A stretch of DNA of 64,000 bases, taken from the NCBI RefSeq assembly GCF_943169845.1, contig NZ_CALPBW010000004.1:56848-120847 (forward strand), in the 5' to 3' direction. Below the pieces are notes generated by a model, which worked only from the letters and a program-made list of their open reading frames with translations, made no database searches and was not told the DNA's origin. Shown piece after piece: positions 33,295 to 45,051 of the stretch. Positions within the stretch are counted from its first letter, which is position 1. Every line of letters starts with the position of its first letter. Position numbers and translations under genes: made by a program. The stretch comes from Peptoniphilus rachelemmaiella. Lineage in GTDB: Bacteria; Bacillota; Clostridia; Tissierellales; Peptoniphilaceae.

Positions 33295-33789
33295 ATGAGA
33301 GTTTTGGGAATCGACCCGGGCCTTGCCATTATGGGCTATGGGATTATCGACGTGGAGGGCAATCGCCTGCGACCCGTGGAATACGGCGTCATCGAAACGA
33401 CAAGTAAGACGGATTATCCGAAACGCTTGTTTCAACTTCATGTGGAGCTGAAAAAAATTATCGAATCCTCAAAGCCCGACGAGGTGGCCATGGAAGAGCT
33501 GTTTTTCAACAAAAACATTACCACGGCCATATCCGTGGCCCAAGCCCGCGGCGTGGAGATCTTGACCTGCATGGAAATGGGCCTGCCCATTTATGAATAC
33601 ACGCCCCTTCAGATCAAACAGGCCGTGGTGGGTTATGGCCGGGCGGAGAAGCATCAGGTACAGGAAATGGTGAAGATGTTTTTGCATTTAAAGGAGATTC
33701 CCAAACCAGACGATGCCGCCGACGGGTTGGCCATCGCCATAACCCATATCCATTCGGCGAAAAGCAAAGCACATTTTGAATTGAAGTAG
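33295..33789 (+). CDS. ruvC: Holliday junction resolvase RuvC
   Basis: Endonuclease that cuts four-way DNA junctions formed in recombination. Taken from ATG 33295 it has 165 residues, the normal length, beginning MRVLGIDPGLAIMGYGII with catalytic Asp7. Further acidic residues are in VAMEELFFNKN and in PDDAADGLAIAITH. An upstream in-frame frame could add 28 residues but crosses the terminator and is rejected. First gene of ruvCAB. Confidence 0.96.
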   Translation: MRVLGIDPGLAIMGYGIIDVEGNRLRPVEYGVIETTSKTDYPKRLFQLHVELKKIIESSKPDEVAMEELFFNKNITTAISVAQARGVEILTCMEMGLPIYEYTPLQIKQAVVGYGRAEKHQVQEMVKMFLHLKEIPKPDDAADGLAIAITHIHSAKSKAHFELK

Positions 33790-33796
33790 GTGAACT

Positions 33797-34387
33797 ATGA
33801 TTGATCGCTTGCGCGGCACAGTTTTAGAAAAAAAATTAGACGGCGTCGTCGTGGAGACCGGCGGTTTCGGGCTTATGGTCTATCTTCCCGGATCCAATCT
33901 TGGCGGAATCGAAGAAGGGGACCTTACGACCATTTACACTTATTTACAGGTAAAGGACGACGGTTTTTCTCTCTTCGGCTTTTTAGACGAGAAGGATCGG
34001 GAATTATTTCTCCTGCTAATTGGCGTTACCGGCGTAGGCCCGAAAGTGGCCATGGGCATTTTCGGTCGATTTGCTGCCGACGATGTGATTTATTTTATTC
34101 AAAACGGTGATTCGAAATCCTTGACGGAAGCGCCGGGCATCGGAAAAAAGACCGCCGAGCGGTTGATTCTGGAATTAAAAGATAAAGTGAAGGGGCTGGG
34201 CGTGACGTCGCCTCAGGGAGCGGCCCTTTCGCCTGCACCTCAGGGACCGAAGCAAGAAGCCGTCGATGCCCTGGAAGGGCTGGGCTACGGCACCAACGAG
34301 GCGAAGGCGGCGGTAAAAGGAATCGACAGCGACGATGTGGAAGTTATTTTAAAGGCGGCGCTGAAGCGTCTCGCCATGAAAGGGTAA
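33797..34387 (+). CDS. ruvA: Holliday junction branch migration protein RuvA
   Basis: Binds Holliday junctions and positions RuvB rings. The 196-residue protein has the N-terminal OB domain (MIDRLRGTVLEKKLDGVVVE), helix-hairpin-helix motifs (LLIGVTGVGPKVAMGIFGRF and LTEAPGIGKKTAERLILELK), a flexible Pro/Gln linker, and the C-terminal UBA-like domain (QEAVDALEGLGYGTNEAKAA) that contacts RuvB. Confidence 0.96.
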   Translation: MIDRLRGTVLEKKLDGVVVETGGFGLMVYLPGSNLGGIEEGDLTTIYTYLQVKDDGFSLFGFLDEKDRELFLLLIGVTGVGPKVAMGIFGRFAADDVIYFIQNGDSKSLTEAPGIGKKTAERLILELKDKVKGLGVTSPQGAALSPAPQGPKQEAVDALEGLGYGTNEAKAAVKGIDSDDVEVILKAALKRLAMKG

Positions 34388-34396
34388 GGAGGGCCT

Positions 34397-35407
34397 ATGG
34401 AAGATCAACGACTGGTATCGAAAACCGTGCTGCCTCAGGAAGAGCGCATGGAATTGGCCCTTCGCCCGAAGTTTTTGTCGGAATACATCGGCCAGGACAA
34501 GGCGAAAGAAAAGCTGGAAATTTTCATCGAAGCAGCCAGACGACGCGACGAATCTTTGGATCACGCCTTACTTAGCGGCCCGCCGGGCTTGGGAAAAACC
34601 ACCCTCGCCAATATTATCGCCAACGAAATGCACGTGAATATGCGGGTCACCTCAGGGCCTGCCATCGAGCGCCCCGGAGATCTGGCCAGCATTTTGACCA
34701 ATTTAGATGAAAACGACGTGCTCTTCATCGACGAGATCCACCGGATTCCCCGCACGGTGGAAGAAATTCTTTACCCGGCCATGGAAGATTTTGCGTTGGA
34801 TATTATCGTGGGCAAAGGCCCGTCGGCAAGGTCTCTTCGTTTGGACCTAAACCACTTCACCTTAATCGGCGCCACCACCCGCTCCGGTCAATTGGCATCG
34901 CCTCTTAGGGATCGCTTCGGCGTGCTTTTAAATCTGGAGCTCTACGATGCGGAAAGTTTAAAGACCATTTTGCTTCGGTCTTCAGAAATTTTAAACATTC
35001 CCCTAAGCACCTCCGGCGCCTTGGAAATCGCAAAGAGGAGCCGGGGTACGCCGCGTATCGCCAATCGCCTTTTAAAACGGATTCGCGACTTTGCCGAAGT
35101 GAAGCGAAACGGATTGATTGACGAAGAGGTAGCCAAAGAAGGCTTGCGCCTTTTAGATGTAGACGATTATGGCCTCGATGATTTGGACCGTAGAATACTC
35201 AGGACCATGATTTTAGACTACGAGGGTCGGCCCGTGGGAATCGACACCATCGCCGCCACCATCGGCGAGGAGCGCATTACCATCGAAGACGTCTACGAGC
35301 CTTATTTGCTGCAGATTAATTTTATTCAACGAACGCCTCGGGGCCGCGTAGCCACGAAACGGGCGTACGATCACTTAGGCATTCCCTACAGAAAGGACGA
35401 GTCATGA
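34397..35407 (+). CDS. ruvB: Holliday junction branch migration ATPase RuvB
   Basis: AAA+ motor that drives branch migration. The 336-residue protein has [19 protein letters not shown], Walker [16 protein letters not shown], Walker [13 protein letters not shown], sensor segment [20 protein letters not shown], and the C-terminal winged helix ([20 protein letters not shown], then [14 protein letters not shown]). Overlaps the next gene by an ATGA. Confidence 0.97.
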   Translation: MEDQRLVSKTVLPQEERMELALRPKFLSEYIGQDKAKEKLEIFIEAARRRDESLDHALLSGPPGLGKTTLANIIANEMHVNMRVTSGPAIERPGDLASILTNLDENDVLFIDEIHRIPRTVEEILYPAMEDFALDIIVGKGPSARSLRLDLNHFTLIGATTRSGQLASPLRDRFGVLLNLELYDAESLKTILLRSSEILNIPLSTSGALEIAKRSRGTPRIANRLLKRIRDFAEVKRNGLIDEEVAKEGLRLLDVDDYGLDDLDRRILRTMILDYEGRPVGIDTIAATIGEERITIEDVYEPYLLQINFIQRTPRGRVATKRAYDHLGIPYRKDES

Positions 35408-36633
35408 AAAAAATAGTAAGTTTGCTGGCTTTTGTCGCCATACTCGTATTGGGTGCACCGGTATTTGCGCAGTCGGAGCCGATTCACGTTAAAGTCGGCC
35501 CCACTTCCTCCTCGATTACCTTGTCGACAGAGGGCAGTTTGATGAAAAACGGCAGCCCCGTCGGAAGCAGCTTTAATGCCACAGCGTCCAATGTATCGGA
35601 ATCGGATGTATTTTCTTCCTCCGCCGGCTACATTGCTATCGGCGGGAAGCCATACAGGGGAAGTGTGCGCTTTATTATTTCCGGCAATCAACTGAAATCG
35701 GTTAATATTGTGGATGTGGACGATTACATTCGCGGCGTACTCCCGAAGGAAATCGGCACGACCACGCCCATGGAAGCGCTGAAGGTGCAAGCCGTGGTCT
35801 CCAGAAGCTTCGCCTATGCCAATTGGAACAAATTTGCGAAGTACGGCTATAATTTAGACGACTCCAGCGCCTCGCAAGCCTACGCCGGCATGAGCGTCGA
35901 GTCACCGATGACCGACCGGGCCGTAGCGGAGACGAGAGGCCAAATTCTTTACTACAAGGGCGAAGTGGCCAATACGATTTTTAACGCCACCAGCGGCGGC
36001 GAAACGGAAGCCATCGAAGAGGTATGGGGCGGCAACCCCTCACCTTACTTAATCGCTTTAAAAGACCCCTATTCATTGAATACCCGTCACGCCACCTGGC
36101 AAGCCACACTCGCCTCCGCCGACATTCGCAAGGCCTTCCCCTCCGTAGGACAACCCACGGCCTTGGAAGTGCTCGAGCGCTCTTCCACGGGGCGGATTAA
36201 ATCCATGGCCGTTGTAGGCACGTCGGGAAGAGAAGTGATGACGGGCAATCAATTCCGAATGAAAATGGGCTCCATTAAGGTAAAGAGCACAAACTTCGGC
36301 ACCGAAGCAGGCGTCCGCCCGGTTCAAGCAACTATGGCGGTCATGACTGCCACGTGCATACGGCCCTATGTCAATGACCGAATTATTTCCGCAGGTGGCA
36401 TCCGCACGGGAAGCGTCGATGCGGTGATTCGGGCGCAGGGTATTGAAAAGGCAAATGCTCAAAAGGCGACGTACAACGACACCATGCCCATCGGAGAAGC
36501 CATTACCTTAAAGGGCACGGGCTATGGCCACGGCGTGGGCCTGAGCCAATACGGCGCCATTGAAATGGCCAAGGCAGGCAAGGATTACAAAGCAATTCTG
36601 AGCTTCTACTATCCAGGCACGGAATTGCGCTAG
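35404..36633 (+). CDS. SpoIID/LytB domain protein
   Basis: Secreted 409-residue protein with a signal peptide ([23 protein letters not shown]). The SpoIID/LytB domain covers about 100-400: [27 protein letters not shown], of which the key glutamate is in [21 protein letters not shown], and the C-terminal [19 protein letters not shown]. SpoIID is a lytic transglycosylase acting on denuded glycan; in non-spore-formers homologues remodel the wall or affect lytic enzymes. The gene sits between ruvB and queA as in many Clostridia, so its presence alone is not evidence for sporulation. Confidence 0.9.
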   Translation: MKKIVSLLAFVAILVLGAPVFAQSEPIHVKVGPTSSSITLSTEGSLMKNGSPVGSSFNATASNVSESDVFSSSAGYIAIGGKPYRGSVRFIISGNQLKSVNIVDVDDYIRGVLPKEIGTTTPMEALKVQAVVSRSFAYANWNKFAKYGYNLDDSSASQAYAGMSVESPMTDRAVAETRGQILYYKGEVANTIFNATSGGETEAIEEVWGGNPSPYLIALKDPYSLNTRHATWQATLASADIRKAFPSVGQPTALEVLERSSTGRIKSMAVVGTSGREVMTGNQFRMKMGSIKVKSTNFGTEAGVRPVQATMAVMTATCIRPYVNDRIISAGGIRTGSVDAVIRAQGIEKANAQKATYNDTMPIGEAITLKGTGYGHGVGLSQYGAIEMAKAGKDYKAILSFYYPGTELR

Positions 36634-36643
36634 AAAGGACAGC

Positions 36644-38790
<2,147 letters not shown>

Positions 38791-38803
38791 TTAGGAGGTT
38801 TGC

Positions 38804-39160
38804 ATGGAATTTGGAGATGGTCTTTTCCCGCTGGGAGCGCTCGGTGGAGAGAACTCAATGATCCCTACCATCATCTCTGTCGTTTTAATGATCGCCATCT
38901 TTTACTTCGGCATTATGCGTCCGAATAAAAAGAAGGAAAGAGAAGCGGCGGAAATGATGAAAAACCTGACCGTCGGTGATGTCATCAATACCTATGGCGG
39001 CATCGTCGGAAAAATCGTTCAGGTCAAAGCCGACGTCATCATCATCGAATCTTCGGGAATGAAGACGCGTTTGGAAATCATGAAGTGGGCGGTAAAGAGT
39101 GTAATGAAGCCGTCCGGACGTAAAGCTGAAAAAGAAGATAAAGCTGAGGATGAAGAATAG
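38804..39160 (+). CDS. yajC: Preprotein translocase accessory subunit YajC
   Basis: A 118-residue membrane protein that associates with SecDF. One N-terminal helix (MIPTIISVVLMIAIFYFGIM) is followed by RPNKKKEREAAEMMKNLTVGD and the YajC domain (VINTYGGIVGKIVQVKADVI). The tail is acidic and lysine-rich. In this position after tgt it commonly precedes the SCIFF gene in Clostridia, as here. Confidence 0.95.
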   Translation: MEFGDGLFPLGALGGENSMIPTIISVVLMIAIFYFGIMRPNKKKEREAAEMMKNLTVGDVINTYGGIVGKIVQVKADVIIIESSGMKTRLEIMKWAVKSVMKPSGRKAEKEDKAEDEE

Positions 39161-39169
39161 GAGTATTTT

Positions 39170-39316
39170 ATGAAATACATAAAAACATTGACGAAACGTT
39201 CACTGCGTAAAGGTTTAGAAAAAGCCGGTTGCGGCGAATGCCAAACCTCTTGCCAATCGGCCTGCAAGACTTCTTGCACCGTCGGCAATCAAAAGTGCGA
39301 AAATAAGGATAGATAA
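39170..39316 (+). CDS. scfA: SCIFF ranthipeptide precursor
   Basis: A 48-residue peptide with six cysteines (21, 24, 28, 32, 36 and 43) in the pattern C-x2-C-x3-C-x3-C-x3-C-x6-C, preceded by a basic leader (MKYIKTLTKRSLRKGLEKAG). This is the Six Cysteines in Forty-Five residues peptide, conserved across Clostridia and modified by its radical SAM maturase to carry thioether bridges to non-alpha carbons (ranthipeptide). The core cysteines are followed by Thr or Ser residues (TSC, SAC), likely crosslink partners. Its role in the cell is not settled; quorum or differentiation signalling has been suggested for relatives. Confidence 0.95.
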   Translation: MKYIKTLTKRSLRKGLEKAGCGECQTSCQSACKTSCTVGNQKCENKDR

Positions 39317-39346
39317 GGTTGTGGGCTTCCCACACCTTTTTCTTTT
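39316..39346 (+). terminator. Attenuator between SCIFF peptide and maturase
   Basis: Hairpin AGGTTGTGGG/CCCACACCT (one bulged T, loop CTT), starting in the SCIFF stop codon, followed by TTTTTCTTTT. It would allow much more peptide message than maturase message. Confidence 0.75.
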
Positions 39347-39360
39347 AGAAGGGGAAATTT

Positions 39361-40719
39361 GTGCGTAAAATTCATCGTTTTCAAGGAAATGGCAAGCATA
39401 TTTTACTGGATGTGGCCTCCGGCTCGGTGCACGTCGTAGATCCTATGATTTTCGATATGGCAGGGGATATGTTGGATCTGTCGAAGGAAGCCATGGTAGA
39501 AAAATACACAGGTCGCTACGATCCCGACGACGTGGCACAGGGCTACGACGAGCTGGATTATCTCATGGAGGAAGGTCTTCTCTATTCCGAGGACACACCT
39601 GTGGATTTAAGCGGTTTTAATCCCCATTGCCATATTAAAGCCATGTGTCTGCACGTCTCCCACGACTGCAATCTTCGCTGCGCCTATTGCTTCGCTTCGC
39701 AAGGGGATTTTCACGGCGAGCGCATGGTCATGGATCTCGAAACCGGTAAAAAGGCACTGGATTTTCTTTTAGAAAACAGCGGAAACCGCCGCAATTTAGA
39801 AGTAGACTTTTTCGGCGGCGAGCCCATGATGAATTTTGAGGTGGTAAAAGAGCTGGTCAGCTACGGCAGAGAGAGGGAGAAGGCCTACGGGAAACACTTC
39901 CGCTTTACCATGACTACCAACGGCCTCTTGTTAAATGATGAAAACATCGCCTATTTGAACCGGGAAATGGCCAATGTGGTTCTGTCTATTGACGGCCGCA
40001 AAGAAATCAACGACACCATGCGCCCCACGGTCAATAAAAAAGGCAGCTTTGATACCATCGTGCCGAAGTTTCAGAAACTCATCGCTTCTCGAGGGGACAA
40101 GGACTATTACATTCGCGGCACCTTTACCAATCACAATTTAGATTTTTCAAAAGACGTCATGTTGTTCCATGAGCTGGGCTTTGAAAAGACCTCCATGGAA
40201 CCGGTGGTCACCGATCCCAATGAGGAATACGCCATTCGTGAAGAGCATTTGGATCAAATTTTAAACGAATACGAAAAACTCAGTGAGGACTATTTGAAGA
40301 TTCGCAAAGAGGACCCCGACTTTCTCTTTTTCCACTACATGATCGATCTCTCCGGCGGCCCCTGCGCCTATAAAAAAAGCATCGGTTGCGGCGCCGGCAG
40401 CGAATACGTGGCTGTGACGCCGACGGGGGACATTTATCCCTGCCATCAATTTGTCGGCGAAGAAGATTTCCTTCTGGGCAATGTGGATGAAGGCGTTGTG
40501 AACAAAGATCTGCAGGATCATTTCCAAATGGCCGACGTCTTCCACAAGGATGCCTGCACCGAGTGTTGGGCCAAGTATTTTTGCAGCGGCGGTTGCCACG
40601 CCAATGCCTACCACAACAACGGCGATATTTACGAGCCCTTCGACATCGGCTGTGAAATGGAGAAAAAGCGCTTGGAATGCGCATTGAGTGTCTACGCCAA
40701 CGAGCAGAGTGAAGAATGA
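39361..40719 (+). CDS. scfB: SCIFF maturase, radical SAM/SPASM protein
   Basis: Installs thioether crosslinks in the SCIFF peptide encoded just upstream. The 452-residue enzyme starts at GTG after AGAAGGGG. It has an N-terminal peptide-recognition-like region (about 1-85), the SAM cluster motif C103-x3-C107-x2-C110 (HDCNLRCAYCF), DFFGGEPMMNFEVV, and a C-terminal SPASM domain binding two auxiliary clusters (CGAGSEYVAVTPTGDIYPCH, then CTECWAKYFCSGGCHANAYH and GCEMEKKRLECAL). It overlaps recJ by an ATGA, so maturase and repair genes are cotranscribed. Confidence 0.95.
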   Translation: MRKIHRFQGNGKHILLDVASGSVHVVDPMIFDMAGDMLDLSKEAMVEKYTGRYDPDDVAQGYDELDYLMEEGLLYSEDTPVDLSGFNPHCHIKAMCLHVSHDCNLRCAYCFASQGDFHGERMVMDLETGKKALDFLLENSGNRRNLEVDFFGGEPMMNFEVVKELVSYGREREKAYGKHFRFTMTTNGLLLNDENIAYLNREMANVVLSIDGRKEINDTMRPTVNKKGSFDTIVPKFQKLIASRGDKDYYIRGTFTNHNLDFSKDVMLFHELGFEKTSMEPVVTDPNEEYAIREEHLDQILNEYEKLSEDYLKIRKEDPDFLFFHYMIDLSGGPCAYKKSIGCGAGSEYVAVTPTGDIYPCHQFVGEEDFLLGNVDEGVVNKDLQDHFQMADVFHKDACTECWAKYFCSGGCHANAYHNNGDIYEPFDIGCEMEKKRLECALSVYANEQSEE

Positions 40720-42431
40720 AATATTGGTCTATTAAAAACGAACAACCGAAGGAATCCATCGATTTCCGCGCCTTCGGACTGCAGGAATGGGAGTATCGCA
40801 TTCTTCTAAATCGGGGCTTGGACACGAAGGAGAAAATACAGCGCTACCTCCATCCTTCCATGGAACACATTCATTCGCCAATTGCGATGAAGGACATGGT
40901 CAAAGCGGGCAATCTCATTCAAAACGTCAAGGGGAAAGTCCGCATTATCGGCGATTACGACTGTGACGGCGTCATGAGTACGACCATTCTTATAAAAGGG
41001 CTGCGTGGCCTCGGCTACGATGTAGATTACCGCCTGCCCCATCGCCGGGAAGACGGCTACGGCATGAAGCCCTATATGGCCGATGAAGCCGCCCATGACG
41101 GCGTAGAGGCGATCATCACCTGCGACAACGGCATCGCCCAATTCGACGCCATTAAACAAGCAAAAGCCCTGGGATTAAAGGTCATCGTCATCGACCATCA
41201 CCAAGTGGTGCGTCGGGAAGGCGAGGAAGTACTGCCCGAAGCGGACGCCATTATTAACCCCCATCAAGAGGCTTGCAATTATCCCTTTAAAGGCTTGTGC
41301 GGCGGCGCCTTGTCTTTTTATTTCATCAATTATCTTTACACCATTGCAGGGAAAATCGAGACCATGGACGAGGATTTAATCGGTTTTGCGGCCTTGGCCA
41401 CGGTTTGCGATGTCATGGAGCTTATGGGCGAAAACAGAGATCTCGTAACCTCCGGCCTGGAGCAATTGAACCGCACCCAAAACATCGGCTTAAACGCCCT
41501 GAGAGACGCAGCCGGGATAAAAGGCGACATCGACGCCTACCACTTAGGCTTTATCTTAGGTCCTACCATTAATGCGGCGGGGCGATTGGATACAGCATCA
41601 GGCGGGGTGGAGTTGTTTTTAACGGAAGACGAAGATGCGGCCAAAAAGACTGCCGCTTACTTGCGGGAATTAAACAAAAAGCGTCAAGACTTAACCACCG
41701 AAGGGCTCGCCCGTTTGGAAAAACAACTGGCCAGCCCAAAAGAAAATGTGCAGCCCATTTACATCTTAAAAGATGAAACCATTGACGAGTCCATCGCCGG
41801 CATTATCGCAGGGCGCATTAAGGGCAAGTACAATCGCCCCTGTATTGTGCTCACCTCGGGCAAAGACGGGCTAAAGGGATCGGGCAGAAGCATCGAAGCC
41901 TATAATATGGTGGAGCAAATTCGAAAAAGCGAAAAATACCTCTCATCTTTCGGCGGCCATGCCATGGCCTGCGGTTTAAGTTTGAGAAAAGATCAATTTA
42001 TCGCCTTTAAGCTGGATGCCATTGAAAAAAGCGAGTTGGATCCCCGCGATCTGATTCCTCGCGTGCGACTCGACGTGATTATGCAGCCGGACAAGGTAAG
42101 CTTTGAGACAGTGGAGCGCATCAATCGCCTGAAACCTTTCGGAAACGGAAATCCCAAACCCCTTTTCGGCGCCACGGGCATCTATGTTTCACAGTACCGA
42201 ATTTTAGGTAAGAATAGAAATGTAATTAAACTGGAGCTATTCTACAATCAGATGCGCTACGACGGCATTCTTTTCATGCCGGCAGACGAGTTTCTGGCCT
42301 TTGCCAACGAGGCAAAGGGCCCGGGCGGCAGTTTGTGCGTCGATATGGCCTATATGCCCGCCATCGATACCTTTAACAATAGAAATACGCTTCAATTTCG
42401 AATCGAAGACTTAAGACGATCAAAACGGTGA
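40716..42431 (+). CDS. recJ: Single-stranded-DNA exonuclease RecJ
   Basis: 5'-3' exonuclease used in recombination and mismatch repair. The 571-residue protein shows the DHH domain (IIGDYDCDGVMST, GVEAIITCDNGIAQ, VIVIDHHQV), the long connecting helix, and the DHHA1 domain (GGHAMACGLSLR), then a C-terminal OB region. It starts in the maturase stop codon overlap (ATGA). Confidence 0.95.
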   Translation: MKYWSIKNEQPKESIDFRAFGLQEWEYRILLNRGLDTKEKIQRYLHPSMEHIHSPIAMKDMVKAGNLIQNVKGKVRIIGDYDCDGVMSTTILIKGLRGLGYDVDYRLPHRREDGYGMKPYMADEAAHDGVEAIITCDNGIAQFDAIKQAKALGLKVIVIDHHQVVRREGEEVLPEADAIINPHQEACNYPFKGLCGGALSFYFINYLYTIAGKIETMDEDLIGFAALATVCDVMELMGENRDLVTSGLEQLNRTQNIGLNALRDAAGIKGDIDAYHLGFILGPTINAAGRLDTASGGVELFLTEDEDAAKKTAAYLRELNKKRQDLTTEGLARLEKQLASPKENVQPIYILKDETIDESIAGIIAGRIKGKYNRPCIVLTSGKDGLKGSGRSIEAYNMVEQIRKSEKYLSSFGGHAMACGLSLRKDQFIAFKLDAIEKSELDPRDLIPRVRLDVIMQPDKVSFETVERINRLKPFGNGNPKPLFGATGIYVSQYRILGKNRNVIKLELFYNQMRYDGILFMPADEFLAFANEAKGPGGSLCVDMAYMPAIDTFNNRNTLQFRIEDLRRSKR

Positions 42432-42435
42432 TTAT

Positions 42436-44592
42436 ATGATTGAACAATTGATTGAAAAAATCTTGTCCTACAACCCGGACGCAGATGTGGAAAAGGTCCG
42501 CGAAGCCTACGACTATGCCGAAGCCCATCACGAAGGCCAAAAGCGCAATTCAGGGGAGGATTATATTGTCCATCCCTTCAATGTTGCGCTTATTTTGGCT
42601 GAAATGAATATGGATGTATCGACAATTATCGCCGGTCTTTTACACGACACCATTGAAGATACGGACGTTACCTACGATGATGTGAAAGAGCGTTTCGGAG
42701 AAGAAGCCGCCATTTTGGTCGAAGGCGTCACGAAGTTAAAAATGCTTACCTACCAGACCAAACAAGAGAAACAGGCGGAAAATATTCGCAAAATGGTTCT
42801 GGCCATGGCAAAAGACATTCGCGTAGTCATCGTAAAATTTGCCGACCGCCTGCACAACATGCGTACTCTGGAGTATATGACCCCGGAAAAGAAGCACGAC
42901 AAGGCCCTTGAAACCATCGAAATCTATGCGCCCCTCGCCGATCGCCTGGGGATGAGTCGAGTGAAAAGCGAATTGGAAGATTTGTCTCTTCGCTACTTGG
43001 ATCCGGAAAACTACTACAATTTAGTGGACATGGTAAGCCGCCGCAGGAGCGAGCGAGAAGCTTTGATTCAATCCTTAATCGACGATATTTCCAAGCAGTT
43101 GAAGCGCATGGGCATCGCCGCGGATATTAACGGGCGACCGAAAAACTTTTACAGCATCTACAAAAAGATGATGAAAAAAGGCAAAACCTTCGAAGAAATC
43201 TACGACCTGCAGGCGATTCGTATTCTCGTCGACGATGTCAAGGATTGCTACGGGGCCCTAGGTGTAGTTCACACCATGTACAAGCCCATTCCCGGTCGCT
43301 TCAAAGACTATATCTCCATGCCGAAGCAGAACAAGTATCAATCCCTGCACACGACGGTTATCGACGACAACGGCGAAACCTTCGAGGTGCAAATTCGTAC
43401 CTGGGAAATGCACAAGACGGCGGAATACGGGATCGCCGCCCACTGGAAGTATAAAGAAGGGGCGAAGAAATCTACCTCCTTCGACGAAAATTTAACCTGG
43501 CTGAGACAGCTTCTGGAATGGCAAAAGGATTTAAAAGATCCGAACGAGTTTATGGAAACGCTGAAGGTCGACTTTTTTGCCGACGAAGTCTTCGTCTTTA
43601 CGCCTAATGGCGACGTCATTAACCTGCCCGACAACTCCACGCCCATCGACTTTGCTTATCGGGTGCACACGGCAGTGGGAAACACCTGTGTCGGCGCGAA
43701 AATCAACGGTCGCATCGTTTCCTTAAGTCACAAATTGAAAAACGGCGAAATCGTCGAGGTCATTACCAATAAAAACTCCGAGCCTTCCTTGGATTGGCTT
43801 TCTATCGTCGCCAGTCCCCAGGCTCGAACAAAAATAAAGCAGTACTTTAAAGTCAAAGACCGGGATAAAAACATCGAAAAAGGTCAGACCATGATCGAAC
43901 AAGAGGCGAAGCGCCTTGGTTACAGGCCCTCGGAATTCATTCGCGACGAATGGATGGAAGAGGTGCGCCAACGGTTGAAGTTTGACAATTTAAACGACCT
44001 GTATTCCCAAGTCGGCTACGGAAGCATGAGCGTTCGCCAAGTAACGGCGAAGCTTGAAGAATACGTTAAGGAAGAAAAGCGCAAGACCACGGCGGAAAAT
44101 ATGACCGTGGAAGACATTGAACTGGATGGGTCGAAGAGCCATCGAAATGCCGGCGGCATCGTGGTCAAAGGCATCGACAATGTGAAGGTGCGCATCGCCA
44201 AGTGCTGTACGCCGGTCCCCGGCGATGAAATCGTGGGATTCATTACCATGGGCCGTGGTGTGAGCATTCACCGATCGGATTGCATTAATTTAAAAAATAA
44301 TATGAACGAGGATCGGCTCATTCCCGTGCGTTGGGAAATCGACGAAAAGGAAATGTACAGCGCGGAAATCGAAGTGCGCGCCTCAAACAAGAACAATGTC
44401 TTGGCCGACATTGCCAATCGAATCCACGACGCCCGATTGGATATTCAAAATCTCTCTGCCAGAGAGGACAAGGATCACAATTTGATTATCCGTACCGTGG
44501 TGCGGATTCACCACATCGACGAATTGGCGCGATTGTTGAAGAAATTGGAACGCGTAGAAAATGTTTATGAAGCCTATCGAGTCAGCGGTTAA
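42436..44592 (+). CDS. relA: Bifunctional (p)ppGpp synthetase/hydrolase
   Basis: Makes and degrades the stringent-response alarmone. The 718-residue Rel protein has an intact HD hydrolase domain (VHPFNVALILAEMN, LLHDTIEDTDVTYDDV), the synthetase domain (FYSIYKKMMKKGKTFEEIYD, RFKDYISMPKQNKYQSLH, EVQIRT), a TGS domain (VFTPNGDVINLPDNSTPIDF), a zinc-finger-like region and a C-terminal ACT domain. An intact HD domain indicates both activities. Confidence 0.97.
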   Translation: MIEQLIEKILSYNPDADVEKVREAYDYAEAHHEGQKRNSGEDYIVHPFNVALILAEMNMDVSTIIAGLLHDTIEDTDVTYDDVKERFGEEAAILVEGVTKLKMLTYQTKQEKQAENIRKMVLAMAKDIRVVIVKFADRLHNMRTLEYMTPEKKHDKALETIEIYAPLADRLGMSRVKSELEDLSLRYLDPENYYNLVDMVSRRRSEREALIQSLIDDISKQLKRMGIAADINGRPKNFYSIYKKMMKKGKTFEEIYDLQAIRILVDDVKDCYGALGVVHTMYKPIPGRFKDYISMPKQNKYQSLHTTVIDDNGETFEVQIRTWEMHKTAEYGIAAHWKYKEGAKKSTSFDENLTWLRQLLEWQKDLKDPNEFMETLKVDFFADEVFVFTPNGDVINLPDNSTPIDFAYRVHTAVGNTCVGAKINGRIVSLSHKLKNGEIVEVITNKNSEPSLDWLSIVASPQARTKIKQYFKVKDRDKNIEKGQTMIEQEAKRLGYRPSEFIRDEWMEEVRQRLKFDNLNDLYSQVGYGSMSVRQVTAKLEEYVKEEKRKTTAENMTVEDIELDGSKSHRNAGGIVVKGIDNVKVRIAKCCTPVPGDEIVGFITMGRGVSIHRSDCINLKNNMNEDRLIPVRWEIDEKEMYSAEIEVRASNKNNVLADIANRIHDARLDIQNLSAREDKDHNLIIRTVVRIHHIDELARLLKKLERVENVYEAYRVSG

Positions 44593-44601
44593 GGAGGAAA
44601 T

Positions 44602-45051
44602 ATGCGAGCAGTTGTTCAACGAGTAAAACGGGCCGCGCTGTCTGTAGACGGAAAGGAAGTCTCCTCCATCGGCGGGGGCCTGATGGTGTTGGTCGGCGTC
44701 ACGGATACCGACACGAAAAAAGACATGGAATACATCGGAAACAAAATCATGGGCCTGCGCGTCTTCAACGACGAAAACGGCGTGATGAATGTGAATGTCG
44801 GCGACAGCCAAAAGGAAATCATGGTAGTCAGCCAATTTACCCTTTACGGCGACGCGAGAAAGGGCAATCGACCCAGCTACATTCGCGCAGCCAAAGGCGA
44901 AGTATCGGAACCCATGTATGAAGATCTGATAGCCTACATCGAATCTAAGGGACACGACGTGGCTCGCGGCGTTTTTGGCGCGGACATGGCCATCGACATG
45001 GTGGCAGACGGGCCGGTTACGATTTTAATCGACAGTGAAAGGAGCTTTTAA
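44602..45051 (+). CDS. dtd: D-aminoacyl-tRNA deacylase
   Basis: Removes D-amino acids (and glycine) wrongly attached to tRNA. The 149-residue protein begins MRAVVQRVKRAALSVDG and has the active-site segments VVSQFTLYGDARKGNRPSY and ADGPVTI near the C-terminus. Overlap with the next gene is TAATG. The gene order relA-dtd-MBL-hemZ is widespread in Clostridia. Confidence 0.95.
   Translation: MRAVVQRVKRAALSVDGKEVSSIGGGLMVLVGVTDTDTKKDMEYIGNKIMGLRVFNDENGVMNVNVGDSQKEIMVVSQFTLYGDARKGNRPSYIRAAKGEVSEPMYEDLIAYIESKGHDVARGVFGADMAIDMVADGPVTILIDSERSF

Noticed and set aside
35404..36633. Evidence for sporulation from SpoIID
   Set aside because: SpoIID/LytB proteins occur in the same place in non-sporulating relatives; no other sporulation gene is seen.
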